A DNA stretch of 64,000 nt, from assembly GCF_034058155.1 (NCBI RefSeq), contig NZ_CP139148.1:1736001-1800000 (forward strand). The letters run 5' to 3'. Position numbers and translations under genes: made by a program. This DNA is from Flavobacterium sp. KACC 22761. Lineage in GTDB: Bacteria; Bacteroidota; Bacteroidia; Flavobacteriales; Flavobacteriaceae. The notes under the pieces are model-generated. The model was given only the letters and a program-made list of their open reading frames with translations, ran no database searches and was not told the DNA's origin. Positions 1-9,446 of this stretch are shown here, piece after piece (position 1 is the first letter of the stretch; each line of letters starts with the position of its first letter).

Positions 1-2
1 CT

Positions 3-464
3 TTTTATATAACTGTCTTTATAGGTCCTATTATTGAGGAATTATTGTTTCGGTTATGCTTAATAGTTAACAGAAAAAATATCTCAATTTTTACAGGTTT
101 TTTTTTGCATGAAATATTACGAAGACGTTTTATAAAACTAAATTTTCATGATGAATTATATTTCTATATAATTTTAATTGGTGTTTTTACTTTTTTACTT
201 ACATGGAAATTTTTGACTCCAACGATTATTAATTCTATTGACAAGAAGCAAAATTGCTTAGTTTGGATTTCAATAATATTTTTTGGATTAATACATATTA
301 CTAATATTAAGATTCTGCATTGGGAATTAGCGTTGTTTTATCCTTTTTATGTAATACCCCAAATGATCATGGGGTATTTTATTACTAATTTAAGATTAAA
401 ATACGGTTTTTTATGGGGTCTGTCTTTGCATTCACTATTTAATTTTATTGCAATTATTATATAA
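3..464 (+). CDS. CPBP-family intramembrane glutamic endopeptidase, C-terminal part (5' end outside window)
   Basis: The reading frame is open from the window edge, so the start lies upstream; a TTG at 45 would remove the catalytic motif. The first visible residues include GPIIEELLFR, the EExxxR motif of CPBP (CAAX protease and bacteriocin-processing) enzymes. A second motif, FGLIHITN, and a third, HSLFNF, supply the conserved histidines and asparagine. The rest is hydrophobic helices, so the protein sits in the inner membrane. Family members cleave within membranes or confer self-immunity to peptides; the substrate here is unknown. An ABC permease/ATPase pair lies downstream on the same strand. 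Family call is firm from the three motifs; biological role is not. Confidence 0.85.
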   Translation, partial: FYITVFIGPIIEELLFRLCLIVNRKNISIFTGFFLHEILRRRFIKLNFHDELYFYIILIGVFTFLLTWKFLTPTIINSIDKKQNCLVWISIIFFGLIHITNIKILHWELALFYPFYVIPQMIMGYFITNLRLKYGFLWGLSLHSLFNFIAIII

Positions 465-536
465 TCAGAAATAAATTAGAAGCAACATTATTTTATTTAA
501 ATGAAAATAAGAGTTTCATATTAACTGTAAAAAAAT

Positions 537-734
537 ATGTCAAAATATAAACTAACTAAAAATGAAAGTCAAAGGATTGGAAAAGGGAAAAATGAAAATA
601 TAATTTTCAATATTATTCTTTTCATTTTTCTATTAGTTGTTTTTTTTAAATGGAATTCAATTGACGACTTTTTTAATCATTTCTTTTTTTTTGGCGACTT
701 CAAAATAAAAATTATCACATTCGTTATGTTATAG
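537..734 (+). CDS. small single-pass membrane protein, hypothetical
   Basis: This 65-residue ORF starts with ATG and has a charged N-terminus followed by one strong hydrophobic segment at about residues 23-39, then a Phe-rich tail. It has no recognised domain and no Gly-Gly leader motif. It lies between the CPBP protease and the ABC permease on the same strand, so it could be a small partner or peptide substrate, but it could also be the stump of a decayed membrane gene. The very AT-rich, Phe/Ile/Lys-heavy composition makes a chance ORF possible. Confidence 0.35.
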   Translation: MSKYKLTKNESQRIGKGKNENIIFNIILFIFLLVVFFKWNSIDDFFNHFFFFGDFKIKIITFVML

Positions 735-786
735 TATTTATTAATGTTTAAAAAATAGCAGACTATACTAAAAAATATTTTTTTAA

Positions 787-900
787 AGTAATATTAAGTT
801 TTCTCTGAAAACGATAAAAGATGATGAATCAAAAGAAATTTTTGAAGGCTCAAACTTACGTCCAATTTTATTAGACGGAACTATAATTGTTATGACTTAA
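787..900 (+). pseudogene. possible gene remnant before the ABC permease
   Basis: An open stretch of 37 codons without a usual start codon ends at a TAA at 898-900. Its translation contains KDDESKEIFEGSNLRP followed by ILLDGTIIVMT, which reads like ordinary soluble protein rather than AT-rich noise. It shares the frame of the permease gene that follows, separated by the stop. It may be the tail of a broken gene. No family was recognised. Confidence 0.25.
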
Positions 901-915
901 CTACTAAGAAAAAAA

Positions 916-1818
916 TTGACCACAATCCTAAATTACTTGTTCCTGATCCGGTTTAGAAAATTAGTTTCTAAAGGCGATAATCTGGCAATATTTTTAATAG
1001 TACTTCTTTATTTAACAGTTGCATTTTTGATTTTTAAAAATTATGATTCCTTCAGAAATTACGTTCCCTTTCTTTTTGTCGATATTATAATTTATCATTT
1101 GCAAAGGTCAGATTTGGAACTTTTAAAAATGAAGAGAAATTATAAAGTAATCTTATTTACAGAATATATTATTTATTCATTTCCATTTTATCTGGTGCTT
1201 TTATTAAAAAGAGAGTTTGTTCCTATTGCGATAATTATTTTGTTTAAAATAGCATTGATTAGCGTACCTAGATTCAATCTCAAAATCATAAAATATCCTT
1301 TTGATACCTTTAATATTTACTGGCATATTTCTTTCAGAAAATACAAGATCATTTATATTCTTCCAGTATTGATTCTGGTCATTTTTATGGCAGTAAACAG
1401 CAATAATCAAAATCTTCAGTATGCCGTTTTTCTGGGTTTGTCTGTAATTGCTTGTGTTCCTTCATTCGAAAGAGAACAAATTGAAGAGATAAAGCAAAAT
1501 CCGTTTGATGCCGTAAAATATGTAAGATATCAGTTTAAAAATTCAATTATAAATACCGCTTATTTAATATTTCCAATAGCAATAACATTGTCTTTTTTAT
1601 TGCAATGGGAAAAAATGATATTCTTGATTTTTATATTTATAGCGCCTCTTTATAATCTGTTGTTAAAGTATATTTGTTTTAATAATAGCTTGTTACAGCA
1701 GATTTTCTTTGCCATTTTTATTACCGGAAGTATATTTTTATTTGGAGTTCCTTTTTTAGCGACGCCCATTATCTATAAAAAAGCGATTAAAACTTTAAAA
1801 CAATTAAAGGCATGCTAA
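916..1818 (+). CDS. ABC transporter membrane (permease) subunit
   Basis: A 300-residue, almost wholly hydrophobic protein with many predicted membrane helices and short charged loops. The only start I see in frame is TTG at 916, just after an A-rich stretch; a stop at 898 bars any earlier start. Its last codons overlap the start of the ATPase gene by 7 bases, a layout typical of a coupled permease/ATPase pair. It most resembles small exporter permeases that lack a fused ATPase. Substrate unknown; the CPBP protease upstream hints at peptides, but this is inference. Confidence 0.7.
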   Translation: MTTILNYLFLIRFRKLVSKGDNLAIFLIVLLYLTVAFLIFKNYDSFRNYVPFLFVDIIIYHLQRSDLELLKMKRNYKVILFTEYIIYSFPFYLVLLLKREFVPIAIIILFKIALISVPRFNLKIIKYPFDTFNIYWHISFRKYKIIYILPVLILVIFMAVNSNNQNLQYAVFLGLSVIACVPSFEREQIEEIKQNPFDAVKYVRYQFKNSIINTAYLIFPIAITLSFLLQWEKMIFLIFIFIAPLYNLLLKYICFNNSLLQQIFFAIFITGSIFLFGVPFLATPIIYKKAIKTLKQLKAC

Positions 1819-2444
1819 GGATTACTATTGATCAAAAGAAATACAAGGATAAATCGATATTAGAAAACATTAATATTATTATCTATCAACCAGGAATTTA
1901 CGGTGTTGTTGGGAAAAATGGTCAAGGCAAAACCACACTTTTTAAATGTATCGTAGGTTTAGAGAAGTTTAAAGGAAGTTGTTTTATAAATGATGAAAAG
2001 GTGATATTGCAAAATGTAGGCTGGATTCCAACAGATCCTCCAATTTACGGAGAACTTACTGCCGATGAATTTTACGATTTTTATGCGCATTTATTAGATG
2101 TAAGAACAAAAAGCATCAATCGAATATTTGAAATTCCAGATAATCAATTAATACGCGAATTTTCTACAGGAATGAAAAAGAAAACATACTTGAATGCTGT
2201 TTTTAAAAAGGAATTTCCAATTTACATTCTAGATGAACCGTTTAACGGATTGGATTTAGAATCGAATTATTTATTAATGAATTACATTAGAGGACTTTCT
2301 AAAACCTGTATTGTTTTTATTTCCTCTCATATTTTAGAAATTCTCTATAAAGATTGTGATCAAATTTTTCTGCTGAAAGATAAAAACATACAGACGTTTG
2401 AGAAAAGTGAATTTCCAGAGATAGAAAAAACACTTTTTATGTAA
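1812..2444 (+). CDS. ABC transporter ATP-binding subunit
   Basis: A compact 210-residue nucleotide-binding domain. Walker A is GKNGQGKTTL at about residue 36, the signature loop is the variant FSTGMKKK, Walker B is IYILDEPFNGLD and the switch histidine lies in ISSHIL. It is shorter than the usual 230-300 residues because the C-terminal part is minimal. It energises the membrane subunit encoded just upstream, whose stop codon it overlaps. The FSTGM signature is frequent in single-domain ABC-2-type exporters, so export is more likely than import. Confidence 0.9.
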   Translation: MLRITIDQKKYKDKSILENINIIIYQPGIYGVVGKNGQGKTTLFKCIVGLEKFKGSCFINDEKVILQNVGWIPTDPPIYGELTADEFYDFYAHLLDVRTKSINRIFEIPDNQLIREFSTGMKKKTYLNAVFKKEFPIYILDEPFNGLDLESNYLLMNYIRGLSKTCIVFISSHILEILYKDCDQIFLLKDKNIQTFEKSEFPEIEKTLFM

Positions 2445-2587
2445 TTGCATGAGAAAACAGAATTTGCTTTAAATGTTTGTTAATTAATAAACATTTAGAT
2501 TTCTCCTTTTATAAGGAAGCCGTAACTTTACTTTTTAAACGGCTGCCGTCTTCAGTTGGTAGTCTAAATCTATTAAAAGTTACAAGT

Positions 2588-3658
2588 ATGGCTTCACAAT
2601 TATTTTCTCCATTACTATTAAAAAATACCACATTAAAAAATAGAATCGTCATTTCGCCAATGTGCCAATATTCTGCCGAAGACGGATATGCAAACGATTG
2701 GCACCTGGTTCATTTAGGAAGTCGTGCGAGCGGAGGCGCCGGATTGATTATTCAGGAAGCAACTGCCGTTTCTCCCGAAGCTCGAATTTCGCCTGCTGAT
2801 CTTGGAATTTGGAAAGATGAGCATATTCAAAAACTGAAACAAATCAATCAATTTATCGTTTCTCAAAATGCTGTGCCCGGAATTCAATTGGCGCACGCTG
2901 GACGAAAAGCAAGTGTTTCGGCTCCGTGGCTTGGCAATAAAAAATTGGATTTCGCTCAAGGCGGATGGCAAACCGTTGCGCCAAGTGCGATTGCATATCA
3001 TGAGAATGAACCTTTTCTTCCTGAAGCCTTAGATAAAAACGGAATCCAAAAAGTGATTTCTGATTTTAAATCCGCAACCAAAAGAGTCGTTGAAGCCGGA
3101 TATCAAGTTCTCGAAATTCACGCAGCGCACGGTTATTTGTTGCATCAGTTTTTATCGCCTTTGACAAATGTAAGAACCGATGAATATGGAGGAAGTTTTG
3201 AAAATAGAATCCGTTTTACATTAGAAGTTGTAGAAGCAGTTCAATCAGAATGGCCGGAAAATCTTCCTTTATTTGTTCGAATTTCAGCAACAGATTGGGC
3301 AGAAAACGGATGGAATCCAGAAGAATCTGTAGTACTTTCTAAAATTTTAAAAGAAAAAGGAGTAGATTTAATTGATGTTTCGTCAGGCGGATTGGTTTCG
3401 CATCAAAAAATCAATATTGGTCCAGGTTACCAAGTTCCTTTTGCAGAAAAAGTAAAAAGTGAAGCCAATATTTTAACCGGAGCAGTTGGTTTAATTACGG
3501 ACGCAAAACAAGCCGAAGAAATTTTGAATAATGGCCAAGCCGACTTAATTTTGTTTGCCAGAGAATCATTAAGAAACCCGAATTTGCCTTTAGATTTCGC
3601 CAAAGAATTAAACGACGATATTCATTGGCCAAAACAATACGAAAGAGCTAAACTATAA
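2588..3658 (+). CDS. NADH:flavin oxidoreductase, Old Yellow Enzyme (YqjM-like)
   Basis: An FMN-dependent ene-reductase of the (alpha/beta)8-barrel OYE family, acting in the cytoplasm on activated alkenes. The start MASQLFSPLLLKN at 2588 is chosen because it matches the family's N-terminus; an in-frame ATG at 2477 would add 37 residues unlike the family. Visible hallmarks are PMCQYSA at about residue 25 (the Cys and Tyr typical of YqjM-type enzymes), the HAGRK loop, the substrate-binding pair in HAAHGYLLHQFLSP near residue 178, and the FMN phosphate region near the C-terminus (LILFARESLRNP). Length of 356 residues is normal. Physiological substrate cannot be deduced. Confidence 0.92.
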   Translation: MASQLFSPLLLKNTTLKNRIVISPMCQYSAEDGYANDWHLVHLGSRASGGAGLIIQEATAVSPEARISPADLGIWKDEHIQKLKQINQFIVSQNAVPGIQLAHAGRKASVSAPWLGNKKLDFAQGGWQTVAPSAIAYHENEPFLPEALDKNGIQKVISDFKSATKRVVEAGYQVLEIHAAHGYLLHQFLSPLTNVRTDEYGGSFENRIRFTLEVVEAVQSEWPENLPLFVRISATDWAENGWNPEESVVLSKILKEKGVDLIDVSSGGLVSHQKINIGPGYQVPFAEKVKSEANILTGAVGLITDAKQAEEILNNGQADLILFARESLRNPNLPLDFAKELNDDIHWPKQYERAKL

Positions 3659-3666
3659 TTTATTTA

Positions 3667-3825
3667 GCCACAGATTTTACAGATTAAAAGGATTTTTCTG
3701 AGTTTTTTCGCCACGAATTACACAAATTTTCACAAATCGTTGCGTTCAAAAACTTAAAAAATTCGTGAAAATTTGTGTAATTCGTGGCAAAAGAGAAATC
3801 CTTTCTAATCATATTAATCTGTGGC
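3667..3825. repeat. nested inverted repeat in the intergenic gap
   Basis: Two palindromes are nested. The inner arms at 3710-3733 and 3765-3788 are 24-base perfect reverse complements beginning GCCACGAATTACAC. The outer arms at 3667-3676 and 3816-3825 begin GCCACAGATT, with a further short matching pair (AGGATTT/AAATCCT) between them. The structure would form a long RNA hairpin between the OYE gene and the next oxidoreductase. Related words recur at 13195-13256 and 15361-15421. Confidence 0.85.
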
Positions 3826-3844
3826 GAAAAAAAACTAAAACAAA

Positions 3845-4885
3845 ATGCAAAAAATAAAAACAGCACTATTATCATACGGAATGTCGGGGAAAGTTTTTCA
3901 CGCTCCGTTTTTAGATATTCATCCCGGTTTTGAATTATTAGGATCTTGGGAGCGAAGCAAAAAACTCATTCAGGAAGATTATCCGTACGTACAAAGTTAT
4001 CCATCAATTGATGATTTATTGGCAGATGATGTCGATTTAGTAATCGTAAACACGCCAGTAGGAACGCATTATGAATATGCGAAAAAAGTACTTTTGGCAG
4101 GAAAACATGCTGTTGTAGAAAAAGCTTTCACAACAACTGTTGCCGAAGCCGAAGAGCTCACTCAAATTGCCAAAGACAAAGGATTAAAATTAGCCGTTTT
4201 TCAAAACAGAAGATGGGACAGCGATTTTAAAACGATTCAGAAAATAATTCATGATGGAGTTTTAGGCGAATTGGTTGAAGCCGAATTTCATTTTGACAGA
4301 TATAATCCGTTGTTGAGCCCAAAAGCGCACAAAGAAACGGCAAATGACGGAGCGGGAGTTTTAAAAGATTTAGGGCCACATATTATTGATCAGGCAATTT
4401 GTTTGTTTGGTTCACCAAAATCGGTATTTGGGGATATTCGTTTTACTAGGCAAAATTCTTTGGTTGATGATTGGTTTGATTTGGCATTGATTTATGAAAA
4501 TTTCAGGGTGCGTTTAAAAGCAGGTTTTTTTGTTAGAGAAGCTAATCCTGCTTATACTATTCATGGCAAAAAAGGCTCTTTTTTAAAGCCAAGAGGCGAT
4601 GTTCAGGAAGATGAATTGAAACTCGGAAAAAAACCAAATTTAGAAGCTTGGGGAACAGAACCAGAAGATTTGCAAGGTCTTCTGCATACTGAAATTGACG
4701 GAAAAGTAATTCGCGAAAAAGTACCAACATTACAAGGAAATTATTTCTCGTTTTTTGACGGCGTTTACAATTCAATTACAAACAATACAACAGAACCTGT
4801 TACAGGTCAAGACGGCGTAAAAGTAATGCAGATTATTGAAGCTGCCATTGCGAGTAATACGCAAAGAACGGTAATAAATTTGTAG
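3845..4885 (+). CDS. Gfo/Idh/MocA-family NAD(P)-dependent oxidoreductase
   Basis: A 346-residue two-domain dehydrogenase. The N-terminal Rossmann fold begins at KIKTALLSYGMSGKVFHAPF, resembling the YvaA/YdgJ (scyllo-inositol or related sugar dehydrogenase) branch, where this stretch replaces the classic GxGxxG. VEKAFT near residue 92 is the EKP-type motif carrying the catalytic lysine. The C-terminal alpha/beta domain includes the DLGPHIIDQA motif with the conserved histidine. It probably oxidises or reduces a sugar or polyol hydroxyl in the cytoplasm. The substrate is not determinable; the flanking OYE and MFS genes do not form a clear pathway with it. Confidence 0.88.
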   Translation: MQKIKTALLSYGMSGKVFHAPFLDIHPGFELLGSWERSKKLIQEDYPYVQSYPSIDDLLADDVDLVIVNTPVGTHYEYAKKVLLAGKHAVVEKAFTTTVAEAEELTQIAKDKGLKLAVFQNRRWDSDFKTIQKIIHDGVLGELVEAEFHFDRYNPLLSPKAHKETANDGAGVLKDLGPHIIDQAICLFGSPKSVFGDIRFTRQNSLVDDWFDLALIYENFRVRLKAGFFVREANPAYTIHGKKGSFLKPRGDVQEDELKLGKKPNLEAWGTEPEDLQGLLHTEIDGKVIREKVPTLQGNYFSFFDGVYNSITNNTTEPVTGQDGVKVMQIIEAAIASNTQRTVINL

Positions 4886-4893
4886 CGAATAAT

Positions 4894-5065
4894 GGCCCAC
4901 GGATTATGCGGATTGAAACTGGTTTTCGCTGGTTTTGTTTTTTTCAATCTCTGGCAAAATACGTAATGAATAATCGTAGAGACGCACTGCAGTGCGTCTT
5001 TTTTTATGTCGGAAAAAAAATCAGTATCAGTGCAAATCTGTTTTAATCAGCGTAATCCGTGGCCC
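4894..5065. repeat. imperfect long inverted repeat enclosing a terminator-like hairpin
   Basis: This gap of about 300 bases has outer arms GGCCCACGGATTATGCGGAT and its near reverse complement (4894-4914 and 5045-5065), with one or two mismatches. Within them lies the sharp palindrome at 4980-4999. No gene is visible in the gap. The word 'CCACGGATT' belongs to the same family of nested intergenic repeats seen elsewhere in the window. Confidence 0.7.
4980..5005 (+). terminator. rho-independent terminator-like palindrome
   Basis: AGACGCACTGCAGTGCGTCT is a perfect 20-base palindrome followed by a run of T, which fits an intrinsic terminator for the oxidoreductase gene upstream. Because it sits in the middle of a larger inverted repeat it may be part of a dispersed repeat that doubles as a terminator. 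Confidence 0.65.
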
Positions 5066-5181
5066 AAAAAAACACAGCAATTTATAAACAATAACGTTGT
5101 AAATAAAGGAACATTTTTCAGCATAAAAGAAATACGTCGTTTTTTTGTACTTTTATGTAATAATCCCAAAATGCACCGATT

Positions 5182-6402
5182 TTGATAAATTTCAATCCAT
5201 TAGAACTATTTCAGACAAAAGGAAAAATCAAGAAAGTTTTCAGAGAAGCAAAAGCCTCTTATTTGAACCGAATTCGTTTTGCCGTTGGAATGTTTTATTT
5301 CGGAATGGGATTAAGTTTTGCAACCTGGGCAAGTAGAATTCCAGATATTAAAACCGCTCTTCATTTAACCGAAGGCGATTTGGGATCCATACTTTTTGCT
5401 TTGCCAATGGGACAATTGATCATCATGCCTTTTTCAGGGAAAATGGTGACCAAGTTTGGAAGCCACCGTATTTTGATTTTCTCTTTAATAATGTATGTTT
5501 TATGCCTTATCAATTTAGGATTGGCAACAACTGCACTACAATTATCATTAGGTTTATTCTTGTTTGGTTTATTTGGAAATTTAGCCAATATTGCCGTAAA
5601 CACTCAGGGCGTTTATACCGAAGTGCTTTTTAGAAAAACAATCATGTCGTCGTTTCACGGAATGTGGAGTTTTGCGGGTTTTACAGGGGCTTTGGTTGGC
5701 TTAGGAATGCTTGCATTAAACTTGTCGCCACTACATCATTTTTTAATAGTGGCAGCGGTGGTTTTGCTTATGATTGCTTTTAATTTTAAATTTTTGGTCA
5801 AAGCCAAAGAAAAGAAAATCAAGAATAAAGGCGAAAAGAAAAAATTATTTACAAAACCAGACAGCGCCTTGATTTGGCTTGGCGTAATAGGATTTTGCAG
5901 TATGGCGAGCGAAGGTGTTATGTTTGATTGGAGCGGTGTTTATTTTAAAGATATTGTAAAAGCTCCTGGACCTTTGGTTGTTCTAGGATATACTTCATTT
6001 ATGATTATGATGGCCAGTGGAAGATTTCTTGGTGACGGGCTTATCAATAAATTTGGACGCGAACGCGTGATGCAAATCAGCGGCATCATGATTTCTGGCG
6101 GACTTTTCACAGCTGTTTTTCTGCCGTATTTATTTCCGTGTACAATTGCTTTTATGGCAGTTGGTCTTGGAGTTGCCACAATTGTTCCTACGGTTTACAG
6201 TTTGGCCGGAAAAAACCCAACTGTGCCACCAGGAGAAGCTTTAACGATCGTTTCCAGTGTAAGTTTCTTAGGGTTTTTAATGGGACCTCCCGTAATTGGC
6301 CATATAGCGCAAAATTTCGGACTTCAATTTTCTTTTGCTTTTATCGGAATCTTTGGTGTTTTGATTGCTTTTATGGTGTCTAAAATTAGAACTTCGGCTT
6401 AA
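5182..6402 (+). CDS. MFS transporter, YbjJ/fucose-permease-like
   Basis: A 406-residue major facilitator with about 12 membrane helices and a Lys-rich central cytoplasmic loop (around KAKEKKIKNKGEKKK). The first helix segment contains RFAVGMFYFGMGLSFATWAS and is followed by RIPDIKTALHLTEGDLG, which resembles the YbjJ-type MFS proteins. The start is TTG at 5182, because a stop lies in frame at 5161 and no ATG precedes the first helix; an ATG at 5290 would cut into helix 1. Likely an inner-membrane exporter or sugar permease; substrate unknown. It has its own upstream gap and stands alone. Confidence 0.85.
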   Translation: MINFNPLELFQTKGKIKKVFREAKASYLNRIRFAVGMFYFGMGLSFATWASRIPDIKTALHLTEGDLGSILFALPMGQLIIMPFSGKMVTKFGSHRILIFSLIMYVLCLINLGLATTALQLSLGLFLFGLFGNLANIAVNTQGVYTEVLFRKTIMSSFHGMWSFAGFTGALVGLGMLALNLSPLHHFLIVAAVVLLMIAFNFKFLVKAKEKKIKNKGEKKKLFTKPDSALIWLGVIGFCSMASEGVMFDWSGVYFKDIVKAPGPLVVLGYTSFMIMMASGRFLGDGLINKFGRERVMQISGIMISGGLFTAVFLPYLFPCTIAFMAVGLGVATIVPTVYSLAGKNPTVPPGEALTIVSSVSFLGFLMGPPVIGHIAQNFGLQFSFAFIGIFGVLIAFMVSKIRTSA

Positions 6403-6612
6403 AAACAAAACAAAAAATAGCAAATCTATTTAATTAATTTTGAATTTCAACTCATTTAATAATGAGAAAAAACTTATATTTTCAATTTATTTCTTTATAT
6501 TTGGAATTCAAGATTTAAGAATTTAAATCCATTTATTTCTCCAAAAACCAATTTTATCTTTTGAATAGGAAGAATTTCCGAAAATAATTTTCAAAAATAA
6601 ATTGGAATTTTT

Positions 6613-9429
6613 ATGATTGAAAGATACGCTACATTTTTTATTTTATTGGTTTTTGATTTTGCTTTTGCGCAAGAAACAGTCTTTAGAGGAATTATTGTTG
6701 ACGCGAAAACGCAAAACCCGCTTGAAAATGTTGTCGTGAGTATTCAAAATTCGGCCATTACGCAACTTACTTCAAAAGATGGGAAATTTGAATTGCATTC
6801 TTCTCTAAATGGAGAACAACTTCTTTTAATTCATAGTCAAGGTTTCAAGGATTTATTACTTAAAATTCAATCAAAATTTGGTGAAAATGTAAATCTCGGC
6901 ATCCTACAATTAGAAGATTTATATACTGATGAGACTCCTGCCGCTTTAATTACGCTTTTAGACACTGATTTGTCTGATGACAGTAGTTCTTCAGATATGA
7001 CATCCGGGCTTTTGCAGTCTTCTAAAGATGCGTTTATGCAGGCATCAGCATTTAATTGGGGTCAAGCCCGATTTAGAGTTCGAGGTTTAGACAGCGAAAA
7101 CGGGACCATGATGCTCAATGGCATGATCATGAATAAACTCTATGACGGAAGACCACAATGGAGTAATTGGGGTGGATTGAATAATGTGATCCGAAATCAA
7201 GAATTTTCGGTAGGAGCGGCAGTTTCCAATTATGCTTTTGGAGGCGTTTTAGGAACACAACAAATTTTTACAAGAGCTTCTCTGTATCGAAAAGGAAGAT
7301 CATTTACACTTTCTGGCAGCAACGGGGCTTATACTTGGCGCGGAATTGCTACAGAAGCCTCCGGAATGAATTCTTCAGGTTGGGCTTATGTAATTTCGGC
7401 AGGCAAAAGATGGGCGGAAGTAGGTTATTTTGATGGAACAAATTTCGATGCAGAATCCTTTTTTCTTAGTGTAGAAAAGAAATTGAACAATAGGCATTCT
7501 TTGAATTTTACAGGATTTTATACGCCAAATTCGCGTGGAAAAAATTCGCCAAATACAAATGAAGTAATTCATTTAATGGGTGAAAAATACAATTCGTATT
7601 GGGGATTTCAGAATGGAGATAAACGAAATGCGAGAGTAAAAAATGTCGAAGAACCCCTGTTGATGCTCAATCATTATTTTAAGATTGATGAAAGAACAAA
7701 TCTGAATTCTGGAATCATGTATCAATTTGGGAAAGTAGGAAACAGTACTATTGATTATCAAAATGCGAATAGTCCAGATCCTGTTTATTACCGAAAAATG
7801 CCGAGTTATTTTAGTTCGCTTTATGCAAAAGATCAAGGAGAATTTTCAGGCCAGTTTACTCCCGATTATGAAAATGCCGAAAAAAGCAAAGAAACATTTT
7901 TGGCGAATCCGCAGATTGATTGGAAAGCAATGTATTTGGCAAATCAAAAACCAAGCGGAAATGGTTACGAGCCGGCACAAAGTCATTATGTTCTTTATGA
8001 AGATCGCACTGATGATAAAACATTTGCATTCAATTCTACTCTAAACACTCAGATCAATTCAAATCTTTCCTTTGATGGAGGATTTGTTTATAAGAATTTG
8101 AAATCGCATAATTTTCAGTATTTATTGGATCTTCTTGGCGGTGAATATTTTCTAGATATTGACCCTTTTTATAAAGGCAATCTTTCACAATCCGATTTAT
8201 TGCACCCAAATCGATTAGTCAAAAAAGGAGATACTTATGGCTATAATTATAATTTTTTGGCCCACACTTTTGATGTTTTTACGCAGTTTAAATTCACGTA
8301 TAATAAAACTGAATTCTTTTTGGCACAATCGTATTCCATGTCAGATTATCAAAGAGAGGGTTTATATCAAAACGGACTTTATCCCACAAATTCATTAGGA
8401 AAAAGCGAGAAGGTGAATTTTGAAAATTTTGGGTTTAAAGGCGGATTCACGTATAAGATTTCGGGAAAACAATTGCTTTTTTTCAATGGTGAACACCTAA
8501 CAAGAGCCCCGTCTTTGAGAAATACTTTTTCAAATGCACGTTTAAATAATTCGGTTGTAAATGGAATTCAAAGTGAAAATATAAGCAGTGTTGAGGCAAA
8601 TTATATATATCGTTCACCAAAACTCAAATTTCGTTTCACAGCTTACCATACTTCAATAAAAAACACTGCAAAAACTTCTTTTTTTTATGCCGAAGGAATT
8701 TTTGATAACGGCGCAGGATATGATCCTACAGATGCATTTGTCAGTCAAACGCTAACCAATCTAGATAAGAGAAATACAGGGGCAGAATTAAGTTTTGAAT
8801 ATCAAATATCATCTACTTTAAAAACCATTTTTGCAGCTTCTTATGGAAATTTTGTTTACACCAGTAATCCTGATGTAACAATTACAAACGATGCAAATCT
8901 TGCAAAAGACAATTCTCAAACCACGTTTGATTTTGGGCCTGCTTATCTTAAAAATTACAAACAAGCAGGAACGCCACAGCAAGCCTATTCACTTGGAGTA
9001 GAATATCGTGATCCTAAATTTTGGTGGTTGGGCGCGAATATCAATTATTTGGCAGATAATTATATTGATGTTTCTCCAATTTCGCGAACAGCACAGTTTT
9101 ATATTAACCCAGTGAATGGATTTCCTTTTCCAGAAGCGACTTTTGAACGCGGAAATGAATTGCTGAAACAAGAAAAATTTGAACCAATTATATTGCTTAA
9201 TGTTAATGGCGGAAAGTCTTGGCGCTTTCGCAAAAAATATATCGGACTTTTTGCTAGCGTTAATAATGTATTGAATTTAATGTACAAAACAGGCGGTTTC
9301 GAACAGGCTCGAAATGCTAATTATAGAGCATTGAATCAAGATGTTTCCAGCGGAACGCCTTCATTTGGATCAAAATATTATTACGGTTACGGTCGCACTT
9401 ATTTCTTAAATCTAACAATCGGATTATAA
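6613..9429 (+). CDS. TonB-dependent outer-membrane receptor with carboxypeptidase-regulatory-like N-domain
   Basis: A 938-residue receptor. A signal peptide (MIERYATFFILLVFDFAFAQ) is followed by a CarboxypepD-regulatory-like beta-sandwich (FRGIIVDAKTQNPLENVVVS), then a plug domain (RVRGLDSENGTMMLNGMIMN) and a 22-strand barrel ending in aromatic TYFLNLTIGL. It imports a large or scarce ligand across the outer membrane with energy from TonB. It lacks a SusD partner; instead the next gene, 17 bases downstream, encodes a DUF5689 lipoprotein, and the two probably form an operon. The ligand cannot be read from the sequence. Confidence 0.92.
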   Translation: MIERYATFFILLVFDFAFAQETVFRGIIVDAKTQNPLENVVVSIQNSAITQLTSKDGKFELHSSLNGEQLLLIHSQGFKDLLLKIQSKFGENVNLGILQLEDLYTDETPAALITLLDTDLSDDSSSSDMTSGLLQSSKDAFMQASAFNWGQARFRVRGLDSENGTMMLNGMIMNKLYDGRPQWSNWGGLNNVIRNQEFSVGAAVSNYAFGGVLGTQQIFTRASLYRKGRSFTLSGSNGAYTWRGIATEASGMNSSGWAYVISAGKRWAEVGYFDGTNFDAESFFLSVEKKLNNRHSLNFTGFYTPNSRGKNSPNTNEVIHLMGEKYNSYWGFQNGDKRNARVKNVEEPLLMLNHYFKIDERTNLNSGIMYQFGKVGNSTIDYQNANSPDPVYYRKMPSYFSSLYAKDQGEFSGQFTPDYENAEKSKETFLANPQIDWKAMYLANQKPSGNGYEPAQSHYVLYEDRTDDKTFAFNSTLNTQINSNLSFDGGFVYKNLKSHNFQYLLDLLGGEYFLDIDPFYKGNLSQSDLLHPNRLVKKGDTYGYNYNFLAHTFDVFTQFKFTYNKTEFFLAQSYSMSDYQREGLYQNGLYPTNSLGKSEKVNFENFGFKGGFTYKISGKQLLFFNGEHLTRAPSLRNTFSNARLNNSVVNGIQSENISSVEANYIYRSPKLKFRFTAYHTSIKNTAKTSFFYAEGIFDNGAGYDPTDAFVSQTLTNLDKRNTGAELSFEYQISSTLKTIFAASYGNFVYTSNPDVTITNDANLAKDNSQTTFDFGPAYLKNYKQAGTPQQAYSLGVEYRDPKFWWLGANINYLADNYIDVSPISRTAQFYINPVNGFPFPEATFERGNELLKQEKFEPIILLNVNGGKSWRFRKKYIGLFASVNNVLNLMYKTGGFEQARNANYRALNQDVSSGTPSFGSKYYYGYGRTYFLNLTIGL

Positions 9430-9446
9430 ATTGAAATTTATTTCTC

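Noticed and set aside
2477..2587. N-terminal extension of the Old Yellow Enzyme gene from an ATG at 2477
   Set aside because: The 37 extra residues do not resemble the family, and the ATG at 2588 gives the usual N-terminus.
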